From Cadophora sp. MPI-SDFR-AT-0126 (Eukaryota > Ascomycota > Leotiomycetes > Helotiales > Ploettnerulaceae), in assembly GCA_020747065.1 (NCBI GenBank), contig JAGMVK010000008.1:1488001-1552000 (forward strand): 64,000 nucleotides of DNA, read 5' to 3'. The notes beneath the pieces are model-generated. The model did not search any database. It was given only the letters and a program-made list of their open reading frames with translations, and was not told where the DNA came from. The translations under genes and the position numbers were made by a program. Shown one piece after another: positions 32,556 to 42,967 of this stretch; within the stretch, counting starts at the first letter, position 1, and every line of letters starts with the position of its first letter.

Positions 32556-34928
32556 TTACAACGTAATCCATCTGCCCATCCATGCAGTCACGACCGTTTT
32601 CGCTTCGTCCACAAGACCCATGTCAAGCAAAACCTGAACAGTTCCTCGTACAGCGGAATCCAGCGCCGAGAAAATCCAAGCATGAGTATAGCTCGTGTGC
32701 TCTCCAATGAACACCGTCTTAAATTCTGTGTTGTAGTAAGCTGGCAGGTATAGGTCCTGCTGGCCGACGAGAGGAGATGCCCAAGCACCAGCCTGATGCT
32801 CATCCACTTGCCAGCACTGTCTATCGTAATTTCCAGTCCACTGCTCGTCAGCGATAGGTCCGTGAACTTCGACCATGGCACGCTGGATCATTGCGACGTG
32901 GTCTTCTTCGGAGAGAGATTGGACTGAGATGGCTGGCGTGCCGGAGACGTAAGATGCGAGTATGACACCTGGGCCGGTAGAGTTGATCTTGTAGGCAGGG
33001 TAGCATACCGATCCAACGCCTGGGATATCAGTTGATCCGCATCCTCCAATGATAGGCGGGTCCATGTGTTCCCAGAATCGGGTCTTGTAGTGAAGACCCA
33101 CTTTGCAGCTAGGCGAGTATGGCATCGAAGCAATGGCGCGGGAGAGGAGAGATGAGTAGGCTGCACTTTCGTTAGTCAAAGTGCAAAGCTATGTCTTGAA
33201 GAGAGTGTGCAACTTACGAGGAGTTCTCCAGAGCCTGACTTTCGAGAATGGAGCAGCTACCACGGCATAATCAAACTCGGCACTCTTTGTCTCCATAGAG
33301 AACTTGTCGTCAGTGTCTCGCCAGTTGACAGCGATCTTGTCGCTCTCGGGGACGTATGTAAGCCCCGAGACGAAGCGACCGAATGTAGTCTTGTTTTGCA
33401 CGTGAGGGAGGAATGCGCGAGGAAGAGATTCGAGACCTTTATCTATGGTTCTCCAGGTTGTTCTAGGTAGGTTTAGACTTGGCCTGATCAGGTAGTGTTG
33501 GATGGGCCGGATGAACTTACGCGGCAAAGTAGACATTATCGTAATCCCACATCGGTCCACCACCAGCGCCACCAATAAAGTCAGTGAGGTTTAAAGAGAC
33601 GCCAAGCTCGTAACGAAGATAATTAGCGACTGAGAAATCAAACAACCCATTTTCGATAGCATGCTTGTGGGCAAGGAAGACGTTGGAAGCAATCTCTCCG
33701 GTCCTGTTACGGTCCAGGCCTTCGAATTCTTGGAGAGCCTCTTCGGCAATTGCTTCTTCGGTTGCATTTGAAGAAGTTTGGGATACACCAGCAAGGGTTT
33801 TATTTGCTGCAACTTGAGACTTGCTCGGGATGCGGCCATTACTGAGGCGAACGCCGTTTGAGCTTACGGGAGTGCTACATGGCTGTGAGTTGATTATGCC
33901 AGATTAATCGAGAATATTGACATGATTTCTTGGACTTACTTTGCGCTGTTCTGAATCCATGGGATAAAGTTGACTGCAAGCTCAGGCTTGTCCTTGTTCA
34001 TCTCATTGAGAACTTCGCCTAGTTGGAAGACCATCTCGTGATCTTTGATCTCGAGAGTTTCGCCGCTGTCCGCATATGTTAGGCTTACCGGAACTATTCC
34101 ATGTCAGTGGGTGTGTTCTCTGAGAGCTGTAGGAGTGAATCGTACATCTCATTGGGCCCATCTCCTGGTATTGGTAGTCAGAAGGTTTCGAGCCATTGAG
34201 ATACTTGGTACGAATGCGTCTGATATTGTCAGAATTCCTGAAAATTTTCTTGGTTCAGGAGCTAGACTTACCCTCCAACACGTTGACTTGATTCCATAAT
34301 CTCCCAATTCTCAATACCAACTGACTGCAAGAGATGACTAGTCAGGAGACCAGACATGCCGCCCCCAATGATGGCAATTTCTTATTTTACATTAGCAATT
34401 TCACACCTCGAACTTTAACTGAGGCTCACTCTTATTCTTTGCCTCTGCAACAAACACACCCGTCTCATTCTTTGACTTCATATAAGCAACTCCATCGAAC
34501 CATGGCCCAGAAGTGTCAGCAACATCGGCAATCAGTTGTCGCCTCTTCAGCGGAGCACCGATTGTGATGGGAGCAGATCTTCCGACCAATTCTTCCCCAG
34601 AGAATCCGTGGATGCAGCCTCCGCTGAAAGCATCGCTTGGGACCGACCAGACGAATCGTTTTGGGCGAGACTGGGAACTAATCTCGGTTCGGCCAATGAA
34701 GTGATGATATTTTTCGGTTGTGGAAGAATCGCAGTCGCTATAGAGCACGGACAAATCGCCAACAAAATCGACTTTGGTGTACTCGATGTGGATGTTGTGA
34801 AGAGACTCCAGATTGATAGCTTTAGCTGATCGGAACCGAATATGTCCGAAACTAGCTTCGCTACCTAGGGGAGAGGCAAGTGCTGCTGTAGCCAAGCCAG
34901 CAATGCTAACAAACGAAAGCAAACCCAT
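32556..34928 (-). CDS. Secreted flavin-dependent L-amino-acid oxidase
   Basis: A 679-residue FAD amine oxidase; known fungal relatives oxidise L-amino acids to keto acids, ammonia and hydrogen peroxide outside the cell. Seven exons: 34430-34928, 34272-34380, 34146-34219, 33940-34093, 33521-33874, 33218-33462, 32556-33160, with introns of 49-66 bp and consistent phase. The signal peptide is MGLLSFVSIAGLATAALASP. A roughly 165-residue N-terminal extension precedes the dinucleotide fold KIAIIGGGMSGLLTSHLLQ with ESSQRVGGRIRTKYL; the motif QEMGPMRFP follows. GGAGGGPMWDYDN and YAVVAAPFSKVRLW are in the middle. The C-terminal FAD motif is VFIGEHTSYTHAWIFSALDS (about residue 635). Several N-x-S/T sites fit secretion. 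Family is clear; substrate preference is not. The 5' side is a 3.4 kb gene-poor stretch. Confidence 0.9.
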
Positions 34929-37900
34929 GTTGCCAGAAAGTCTTGGTACTTTTCACAGGGTTGTAAATTATAATGGAAAGCTGGCTATGACGAAAACAAA
35001 AAAAAATGCAATCCAGGCTCTACCAACCTTAATATATACTTTTCATCTTACATATGCGAGATACGAATCAGTTCTTTCGACGGCCCATCCGGAAGCTTGT
35101 GCTATGCGGCCAACACTTACATGAATGCCCGTGATTAGAGATAGGCATAGGCTGAAGTCCACTTGCATTCAAACCAAGCTACCGAGCCCGAACATCTTTG
35201 AATCCCGGCCCCTTATCAATAATCGAGTCGAGACTTTGTCAACGTGCTGTCGTAAACGGTCCCAAGGACGAGGCATAGTGCCATCTGTGGGGGAAAAGGC
35301 GGAGCCGAGACATCAGATCGGACTAGGAACAGGCCGATACTTGTACATCTTTGCACTTTGACCAGAAACGGTCAGCAAACTTTGATCATGATATATGGAG
35401 AATGGTGACGACGAGAAAGGCGTGCCAAGCTGATAACAAACCGCATTCTCGGGAAGAATGGGAGACGCTGCATAGATGGGATGGACTGTCTTGGCATTTT
35501 GTTTTCAGACAGAAAGGGAAGGTGGAAATTCATACTTTTGGATAGTTGGGCAGAACACACCCTTACAATCTTTCAAGATCCAATGCTTCTATTGGAACGA
35601 TAACAATGGAACCTGTTGCTTGTTTGTCGAAACACTTTGTCACATCTCTGCCTGAGTACTTGAATCCCCATCCTAGACTCAAAAGCACTCCGAGGACCGA
35701 AGTCCGACGTCAATCCTATTCAGAGATCTCTTGCTTTGTAATGTTGGAAAGACATTTTTGATACTAAGTTGGCAAACCTGGCGCCCTACATCTGGCGTTC
35801 TCAGATGCCTCGAGGCGACTCGGGGACACTCAGATCAATACTCAGGTGCTTCCAGCAACTTAAAAGAACATCACGCTTCAAATAGATAAATAACAAAGAA
35901 CCTATGAATCATCGAAACAGCTTGTAGATAATGAGGTACGATAAATAGAATTCATGATAGCAGATGGCAAATCAGAAAGAGACAGGAAAAAGCAATTAGT
36001 GAGTGATCAAAGGTGGGGTAGAAGACGATGAAAAATCTGAAATGCACTTGCGTTCATGGACCATTCAATTTTGAAAGAACTTGCTGGTGTGAGAGGGACG
36101 ACCGTACGTATATATATACTTGATATTCTGGAGCTGCAAGTAAGCTTATCTGCTTCTGTCTCGTCATTTGGTGTGATAAAGTCGTGATTCGTTTTGTCTT
36201 AATTGAAGGTCAAACCTTCTTGGCGGACAGGGTTCGCTTGACAACCGCTTGGTTCGATATCAACCTCCACTCCTGGGTACATCTCTCAAGAAACAAATTC
36301 TTCCGACATTCACGCAGTGCATCAAAACTTTAAGGCTTGAGATTGCCAGATCTTAGAACAACGCCGTTGTTGTCAGCGGTGACAGCACACGAGTCGACAG
36401 TATCGGGGACATGCAGAAAAGTCAGCTGCTGGCAAATTTACAGACGGAAGGCAAATAATCGGTCAGATCGACGTCTGAACTGCAAGAATATCGAAGTGAA
36501 AAAGTCATTCATCACCAAATGCTGAAACTTTAATTCAGCAATACAAGATGACAGAGATATCCTCAGGCAAGCACTCATCATCAGGTCTTGGTTGGATTTC
36601 GCAGCTTCTTGTAGGAATGTAAGCGACCTTCTGCGAAAGGCCTAAAATCTGTTTGCGCCCGCATTAGAATCGAAATTGCCGATACGTGTAATAAAGCAGT
36701 CTTGAAAAGGCGAATTTTATGTGCCATCAAAGCTGAAACCGCAAAGACCAGCTGCATCGCAGATGCAGCGGGCAGACTCACGTTCCCTATTTTCGCGACC
36801 TCTCCTCACCAGATTTCTACGGCAACAGCCGGTACGTTCTCAAGCGCCATTCAACATCTTGACGCAAAGTCGGCTCGCTGTCTCGTATTATTACACTGCC
36901 TGAACTTAAAATCAAGGTATGTCGAATACATGGGAGAGTTTGAATATACTCTCCAAGCACGTCACAATTTGGTTGTGCTTCAAGCCGTCTTCGAAGATTG
37001 CACGCATCGTCAATTGACTTGTGTAGAAATGTCACTCGTGCTCCTCACGCCGGGCAAGAGAAGAAACAAAAACAGACAAACTCTGACTACATCAGCCCGA
37101 GTACATCTTAGGATAATTGTGGGTGTTATCTGGTGATTTGGCGAGCCACTTTCTGCAATGTCGAACCTTCGCATGGACGAAAATAAGGGGCTCGGCTAAC
37201 TGTAAATAATCAAGTCTAATGTTGCTTGATCAGCAACCGCAGCAGAAGCATTTGGTTTCCTGAGGAAATGACCCCCACCCCCCCTTTCCCTTTCAAGAGT
37301 GTCATACTCTGGAATCTCTTCATTGACTCTTACTATCCTTAAATGCTCTATGTCCCTCGGAAAGTTGCAGGTCCCTTTGGCGACTTCAAAAGTGGCTGCT
37401 CGTAGCTCGCAGAATACCGGATACAGGCAACGAGTCCAACCTTGGAGCGATCGAATTCCTCTGAACCTATTGCACAAGAATAATCTCCTTAGAGTTACGA
37501 ATAGACCAGTCCATACTACAATATCGACGCGATATTGCGTTCGAGGATTTTTCAAAACATCTGGCTCACCGTACATATACGCCTCACAGGTCTAAAAAGT
37601 CCTCCGTATCATCATGATGACGACGTTCTCGCTTAACCAAGATCCAGCTCAACTCAACTTCACTATCCAACCACCTCATTTTCTTTCACGACACTCCCCT
37701 CCTCTGCTTTGTGATGACCTGCATTAGCTATTCTCGTGCGCATCCACCAATTGGGACGTCAATTCAGGTACCGAAATCGCTCCGGAAATTTGGACTCCAT
37801 ACGGAATGTCAGCACCGCACAACTTGCCAAGATAGATATAGGAAATGAACATTGATGAGGATATATTTACTGATGAAGAAAAGACTGCATAAAGCCTCAT

Positions 37901-38391
37901 ACTGCTCTCACATCAGTGTGTTGACATCTCAAGGGCTTCATGTGCTTCGTAGATCATGGAAATCCTGGAGTGCGACTTCCCCGCAATCTGCTTCCACCGG
38001 CGTATGGGATTCGCTGGGCGTCGCCCTTGCTTTTCTCCACATTCAGCTGTGGCTGGATCTTGCCTTCCTTCCACTTCCACCGTTCCGCTCCTCTCATTGG
38101 GCCTTACCTTACCTTACCTTACCTTACCTTGCCTCAGCCCAGTTCCTTCCCTGCCTGCCCTGCTGTGTACCTCGATTACGCTCGCCGCCGGGATAGCGTC
38201 ATGAAGAGACCGACCTCCTCTTCTGAACGTCACTCCACCTCTCCATCTTACATTCCAGTCGCAACCCATCACTTTTCATCGCGCATCCATTCCAATTACC
38301 ATTCCTAAGTCGCGGAATCCATCTCGTTGAATCCGCAGAATCAATTTCTTCCTCCAAATAGCTTCACTTCCCTCATACCACTATATCTACT
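34929..38391. other. Gene-poor 3.4 kb region between divergent genes
   Basis: This separates the starts of the L-amino-acid oxidase (minus) and the TUDOR protein (plus). Frames up to about 145 codons occur (36702-37136 plus, 37196-37576 minus), but none has a recognisable domain or splice continuation. A (CCTTA)n repeat sits at 38102-38130. Both promoters must be inside it. Confidence 0.5.
38102..38130. repeat. (CCTTA)5.8 pentanucleotide microsatellite
   Basis: Five full CCTTA units and a partial one, 260 bp upstream of the TUDOR-protein start, inside a pyrimidine-rich promoter stretch. Confidence 0.9.
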
Positions 38392-39472
38392 ATGTCTGCG
38401 AACCAAGTCCAAGAAGGAGACAAAGGTATGAGCATATTTTTATTCAGGCTCAAACAGCATCAATTGACGTCTCACTCTTCATTTTCACACGTTTCTCCCC
38501 TTTGAGACCTCAACTTTCTGCCAGGTGTGCGCACAATTGCAAAAGCAAGGTCCACCAGCACCAGTCTCGTCGGCGATATGCCGCTAAATCCGAAACGATA
38601 TACTTCTGCAAATATAGCCATGCATTATCCTGTCTTGCAAAGAGATGCAATTTCTCTTCCCGCATTACACTCAGCTTCATTGGCTAACTATTTCTCCTAG
38701 TTTCCTGGAGCTGGGGAAGTGGTCAGCCATCTGGGACCGCTACTGAAGTCAAGGCTGGCGATGTGACCGTTGTCTCTCACCGCGGAAACGAGATCACCAA
38801 ACATGGCGAAGAAGGAAACCCTGCTGTGCACGTTGAGCGCTCAGGAAATGATGTTGTGAAGAAAGCAAGCGAGTAGGTGCCACCAATTCCTCGGTCGAAA
38901 TGTTTTTCCCCCCCGCTATTGCTCTTGGTCGCTCTGGGACCGTGTTATTCAACAAGACTTTGTTTCTATCCTTTTTCTAAATTTCACCACATGGAACTGA
39001 AAAGCAAGTAAACTGACTCTGAGATTTACGTAGGTTGAATGTCGAAAGCCATGGATCCAAATCCAACGGCACTTCCTCGCAGCCTAAGAAGGACGACGAC
39101 AAGAAGGAAGAAAAGAAGCAGGACGAAGAGAAGAAAGATGATAAAAAGGAGGAGGAGAAGAAGAAAACCGAAGACAAAAAGGAAGAAGATAAGAAAGATG
39201 AGAGCTCGGAAGCTCAAGCTGGTGACAAGAGAAAGGCAGACGAGAAAGTCGATGCCGATGCTGAGAAGAAGGCCGAGGATGGAACCGGCGAGGATGCCAA
39301 GAAGCAGAAAACAAGCAACGGAACTGCAGCTCCTTCAGCGAACGGGGAGAAGGAAAAGAAGAAGCCGGGTCGGCCTAAGGCCAACGGCGAAAAGAAACCT
39401 GCCAAGGAGAAGAAGGTTCCTGCTACTGGACGGGCTGAGAGGAAGACCAGGAGCCAGAGCAAGGCTGAGTAG
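38392..39472 (+). CDS. Hypervirulence-associated TUDOR-domain protein
   Basis: Three exons, 38392-38425, 38701-38872 and 39034-39472, encode 214 residues. The short first exon gives MSANQVQEGDK; the domain then reads VSWSWGSGQPSGTATEVKAG and DVTVVSHRGNEITKHGEEGN, with PAVHVERSGNDVVKKASEL closing it (about residues 11-68). This is the small HVA1 TUDOR fold found in bacteria and fungi. The rest is a 145-residue Lys/Glu-rich tail (KKDDDKKEEKKQDEEKKDDK and on) ending in Gly/Pro/Lys AT-hook-like GRPKANGEKK and RKTRSQSKAE, which suggests a nuclear, nucleic-acid-binding protein; this is inference. Introns of 275 and 161 bp are the longest in the window. The second uses donor GTAGGT. Confidence 0.82.
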
Positions 39473-39832
39473 ATGACTGACTCTCTTTCACTGTTTACGC
39501 TGACGATACTTTATTTGGGTCACGGCGATTGGATTCGGGACTTGGCAAAGTCGGTTGGTCTCGGGATATGCTGGAACAGGAATGGTGGAGGGACGGATAG
39601 GCTGGTACGGGTGGACAAATTGCTTATTGCTGCTTTGGTCTACTCTGTACATATCTGAAAATGTGTGCATGCGTGCTAAAAGCGTTAACCTATACTGTCC
39701 GTCCCGATGTTGACTACCTATCAGCTACAATGTTCCTGTCGCCTTATCGCCCTATTGTCCCTGCCTCACAAGTGCGACGAATTCAGCGAAACAAAAAGTG
39801 TCCAGCACCTTGCCAAAAATCTCATCGCTCCC
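39473..39832. other. Intergenic, convergent 3' flanks
   Basis: This lies between the TUDOR-protein stop and the stop of the secreted repeat protein. No gene is seen. Confidence 0.5.
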
Positions 39833-40648
39833 TCACGGCGGCGGCTGCGTAAAAGACACAGAATCACTTCCCCCAATCGTCACAGTCTGCACCTCCCCAT
39901 TCATATCTGTATACGTAACCGTCGGCCTATCAACAGCAGTCTCAGTTCCTTCACCACCTCTCGTACTCCCTCCCTCATAACTCAACTCCTGCCTCTCCTC
40001 CACCCCCGACCCCGCGGTCCTAATCCCCAAATCCCGCGGCGGCTTCCCCAGCGTGATAGTCAAGACTCCCGTCCCACCCAACGTAAACGTCTGTCCTGCA
40101 AATGTAAACGTCTTCCCTTCTCCCCACCACCCTGGCTGCGTCGCGACGGGGACAACACTGGTGCCCCAGCCGTCGGGTCCGTAGGTTATGGGGCTTAGCT
40201 GTCTCTTCTCATGACCTTCGGCGTCGGCTCGTTTACCGAGTGTGACTGTCAAGCGGCCGGTGTTTATGATGGTCCCTCCGCTTGGTGGTAGCCATGGTGG
40301 ATATTCGCCTGCTGGCCAGGAATAGGGAGTTTCGCCGTCCCAGTAATAGTCTGTTACAGTTTCTGTGGGAAGGGTGTCGACGCTCCAGCCTCCGGGGCCG
40401 TAGGTTATGGGTTTGAGTTGGCGGTGGCGGAGCTCGGGGGCAGGTGTTATGACTGAGACTCGGGTACTGATTACTGGGACGGCGGTTTGGGGATTGAGAG
40501 GAGCCTTTGTGGTTGCCGGGATGGTGCCAGTTGTGATCACGATTTCGTAGCATGGGGGTATTGCGGCTGCTGGTTTGGCGGGTGCTGGTGCTGCGAGGGT
40601 AAGAGAGGTGAGGAGGAGGGAGGCAAGAAGGAGTGCGTGCGGTGCCAT
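39833..40648 (-). CDS. Secreted two-repeat protein with dibasic (KEX2-type) sites
   Basis: An intronless 271-residue protein. Signal peptide: MAPHALLLASLLLTSLTLAA. A single cysteine follows (PPCYEIVITTGTIP). Two homologous repeats come next: QLKPITYGPGGWSVDTLP to LTVTLGKRA (about residues 77-141) and QLSPITYGPDGWGTSVVP to LTITLGKPP (about 150-204). Each repeat is preceded by basic residues: RHR before the first, KR (148-149) before the second, and another KR at 139-140. The tail has a PTVTYTDMNGEVQTVTIGGS beta-like stretch. The KR sites invite Kex2 cleavage, making a processed cell-surface or peptide precursor possible; an alternative is an ordinary repeat-bearing wall protein. I do not recognise a named family. 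Confidence 0.7.
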   Translation of the reverse strand: MAPHALLLASLLLTSLTLAAPAPAKPAAAIPPCYEIVITTGTIPATTKAPLNPQTAVPVISTRVSVITPAPELRHRQLKPITYGPGGWSVDTLPTETVTDYYWDGETPYSWPAGEYPPWLPPSGGTIINTGRLTVTLGKRADAEGHEKRQLSPITYGPDGWGTSVVPVATQPGWWGEGKTFTFAGQTFTLGGTGVLTITLGKPPRDLGIRTAGSGVEERQELSYEGGSTRGGEGTETAVDRPTVTYTDMNGEVQTVTIGGSDSVSFTQPPP

Positions 40649-41941
40649 GTCTGATAATTTGAAGAAGTCGATCTTCTGATGGATCTTTTATTATTAAAGG
40701 TACATCAGTCACGATGTTCGGACGTCAATTTGAGAATGGGCTGTGTCCTGATTAAGTATTCATCCCCAACAGTCCCACCATGTATGATAACACAGCAGAC
40801 ATCTCCTTTTCCCATATCGGGCCGTCAAGCACCTCCCCAGCGATCACTCACCCTTTGAACTCAGTATCTCTATAGCACTTCTCCCTCCATCAGGAAACTC
40901 TGCCGTCCTCCAACCCGGATATCCTATCCAAATAGACATCCCTCATATCCTATCCCCCTAGGATTCGTACTCCTATCTCCCGGATAAAGAAACTAGTCGA
41001 TAGAGGCGAGCTGGTAATATATTTCGTTGGAGGAACGGGGTTCGACTGTTGTCATTTGGCTGTGAGAAGCTTGTGGCTCGCTTGCGGGTAACCTGGGCTT
41101 AGATTAGGGAACCTTGCTGGGGCGGCTGAATACCCCTGGGATCTCGTGTTTGTACTTTGGATGATCGGAAGGTTCGGAGGATTCTTGATAAAAGGACTAC
41201 AGTAATGAGCTGTACAAAGGCTAGGTCTTCTTATGTGGGGTGTGACTGGAAAGGTTTGTAGTTGATCTCTTGTGAAAGTTGGCAGGGTCATTTGCATGGA
41301 AATCTATATATAGATGACAAAGCGCGACGTCTTTGAGATCTGAGACACCAACCAAAGAAAGGACTATAGTCATAGCTTCTAGGACGGTTATAGGATTATT
41401 TGCAGGACTTGTGTGAAACTCAAATATGATGTCGAAGAGGGCGGGGAGGGATAAAGAACAAGGAACTTGGGCAATGGGCATAGAAATACTCTCCATGCGC
41501 AATGTGGTTTGCTTTAGACCACCTACCCGTTTCAATTGATTCAATGGCGAATGCCAAAAATGAGTGTTTGTGTCATGGCGATTAGGTACTTGCTGATGTC
41601 CAAGGGAATGTCTGAATGTCTAGGAATACAAAATACGAGGCCTCGCTTAATCGGAACTCCAACCAGAAACTCCTCTTGAAATAACATGACCAACATCAAC
41701 CAATGACTTAAATATGGATATTCAATCAATATCAAATATGTGACGACTTATAGTTGTTTCAAGAAACATAAGTCAATGAAGCAAAACTTTGAAACTCATC
41801 GCGATAAGGCGAATGTGAACTGTAAATGCGACCGAGAAGCGACTACTCTGTTAGAAACCATGAGCCTGTTATAAGTTTTCAGAGCCATTACCGTAACTTC
41901 GAACGGGTGTGATCTTAGATATAAAAGTATCTCTTATCTGG
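40649..41941. other. Intergenic without a supported gene
   Basis: This holds the promoter of the secreted repeat protein. A minus-strand frame at 41221-41544 exists without recognisable content. Confidence 0.45.
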
Positions 41942-42480
41942 CTACAAATAGCAGCTCGATTTCCATTCGAGTTTGGCAGAGTGACCTGGAAGATTGCATA
42001 TCCACCGCTTCTTGGTGGATCTTGAAGACATGACTTCGGGCAAGCAGATGACAGGAAAGAAAGCATAACAATGCTCAAGACTGGGCGACGCGTGGTACAG
42101 CACGGCTGGTATTATAAGTCATGAGTTTTGGAGAATATATCCTTGATAAACATAGGAAAATACAGAAGAGTCTATACAATACTCACCAAAGGACATCTGG
42201 TGTCGCAAAATTCTCAAACTTCGTAGAATAGCGTTTTAAGTTCCTGCTTACCAGCTGGATGAGCTAGGTGCCATGACTCCTGGTCATCGTAGATCCACAT
42301 ATTTTTGATATAGACTACAACTCCGTAGATCTGTTGGAGCTTGCAGCCGGAGAGTCTTGTGGTAACCGGGTGAGGTAGCTCTGTTTGGAAGTTTCTTTTC
42401 AAGCTATGCTCGGTGCAAGGGGAAATGTTCTTAGATGATTTGACAACTATCATCAAACCGCTGGACAGAAAAATAGCACC
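41942..42480 (-). CDS. Doubtful small cysteine-containing gene, 5' end unresolved
   Basis: Two minus-strand open segments can be spliced in phase: 42252-42480 (after a TTTCTTTAG acceptor) and 42105 down to a TAG at 41942, joined by an intron with a GTAAGC donor and a TTATAATACCAG acceptor. The product would include ISPCTEHSLKRNFQTEL, LSGCKLQQIYGVVVYI and SLEHCYAFFPVICLPEV, with several cysteines. No upstream exon with an ATG in the right phase was found (a candidate ATG near 42599 does not fit), and I recognise no family. It may be a small secreted protein gene, a decayed gene, or chance. Confidence 0.25.
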
Positions 42481-42967
42481 CTAAAGAAACAAGACAGAAA
42501 ACAGTAGAGATGCTCCACTGAAATATCTCGAACGAAATATTCCTACCAAGGAAGATTGTCTGAAAGATCTTGAAGGAGGACTGAGATGAAGTGTGTCATG
42601 AGCGGTCGTTGAAGTCATACCCGAGCACGTGCAGAAATGGGAATTCAGAACATTTTAAGTTTTTATACTTGAAGTTCCATCATCTGTGGATATCGTCTTG
42701 AGAAGTATGAATGTATTTGGCTAAGGTAAAACTAATCCTCATTTGGTGTCACGCATATATGTAATGCCTTGGCGACTGTCATGTCAGCTGTTTCATTGTG
42801 CCGCTCGTATTCAGAGGTACGACGCTGAGGAGGCTGGGGCTTAGGCAACGACATCTTGTCCTTATCGCTATGCTAAAGCTCCCCATTTGTGTTCATTCAT
42901 GACCGAGAAGCTTCTTAAGCGGTCCGGAATCTGTTCAATTGAGTTTTCTATCAACCGGTGAAGCAAG
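42481..42967. promoter_or_regulatory. Upstream region of the AAA ATPase gene
   Basis: Non-coding stretch ahead of the plus-strand AAA ATPase; any 5' exon of the doubtful minus-strand gene would also be here. No motif is assigned. Confidence 0.35.

Noticed and set aside
36110..36121. TATATATATA-type run considered as a TATA box
   Set aside because: More than 2 kb from the nearest start on the plus strand and about 1.2 kb from the oxidase start; no gene nearby to serve.
36702..37136. A 144-codon frame in the 35-38 kb gap
   Set aside because: No recognisable motif, no conserved-looking blocks and no supporting splice sites; length alone is within chance.
39039..39476. A second 145-codon frame overlapping the tail of the TUDOR gene, encoding an Arg-rich protein
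   Set aside because: The region is almost pure purine (AAG/GAA codons), so stop codons are rare in the shifted frame; the K/E-rich frame continues the TUDOR domain through a valid splice.
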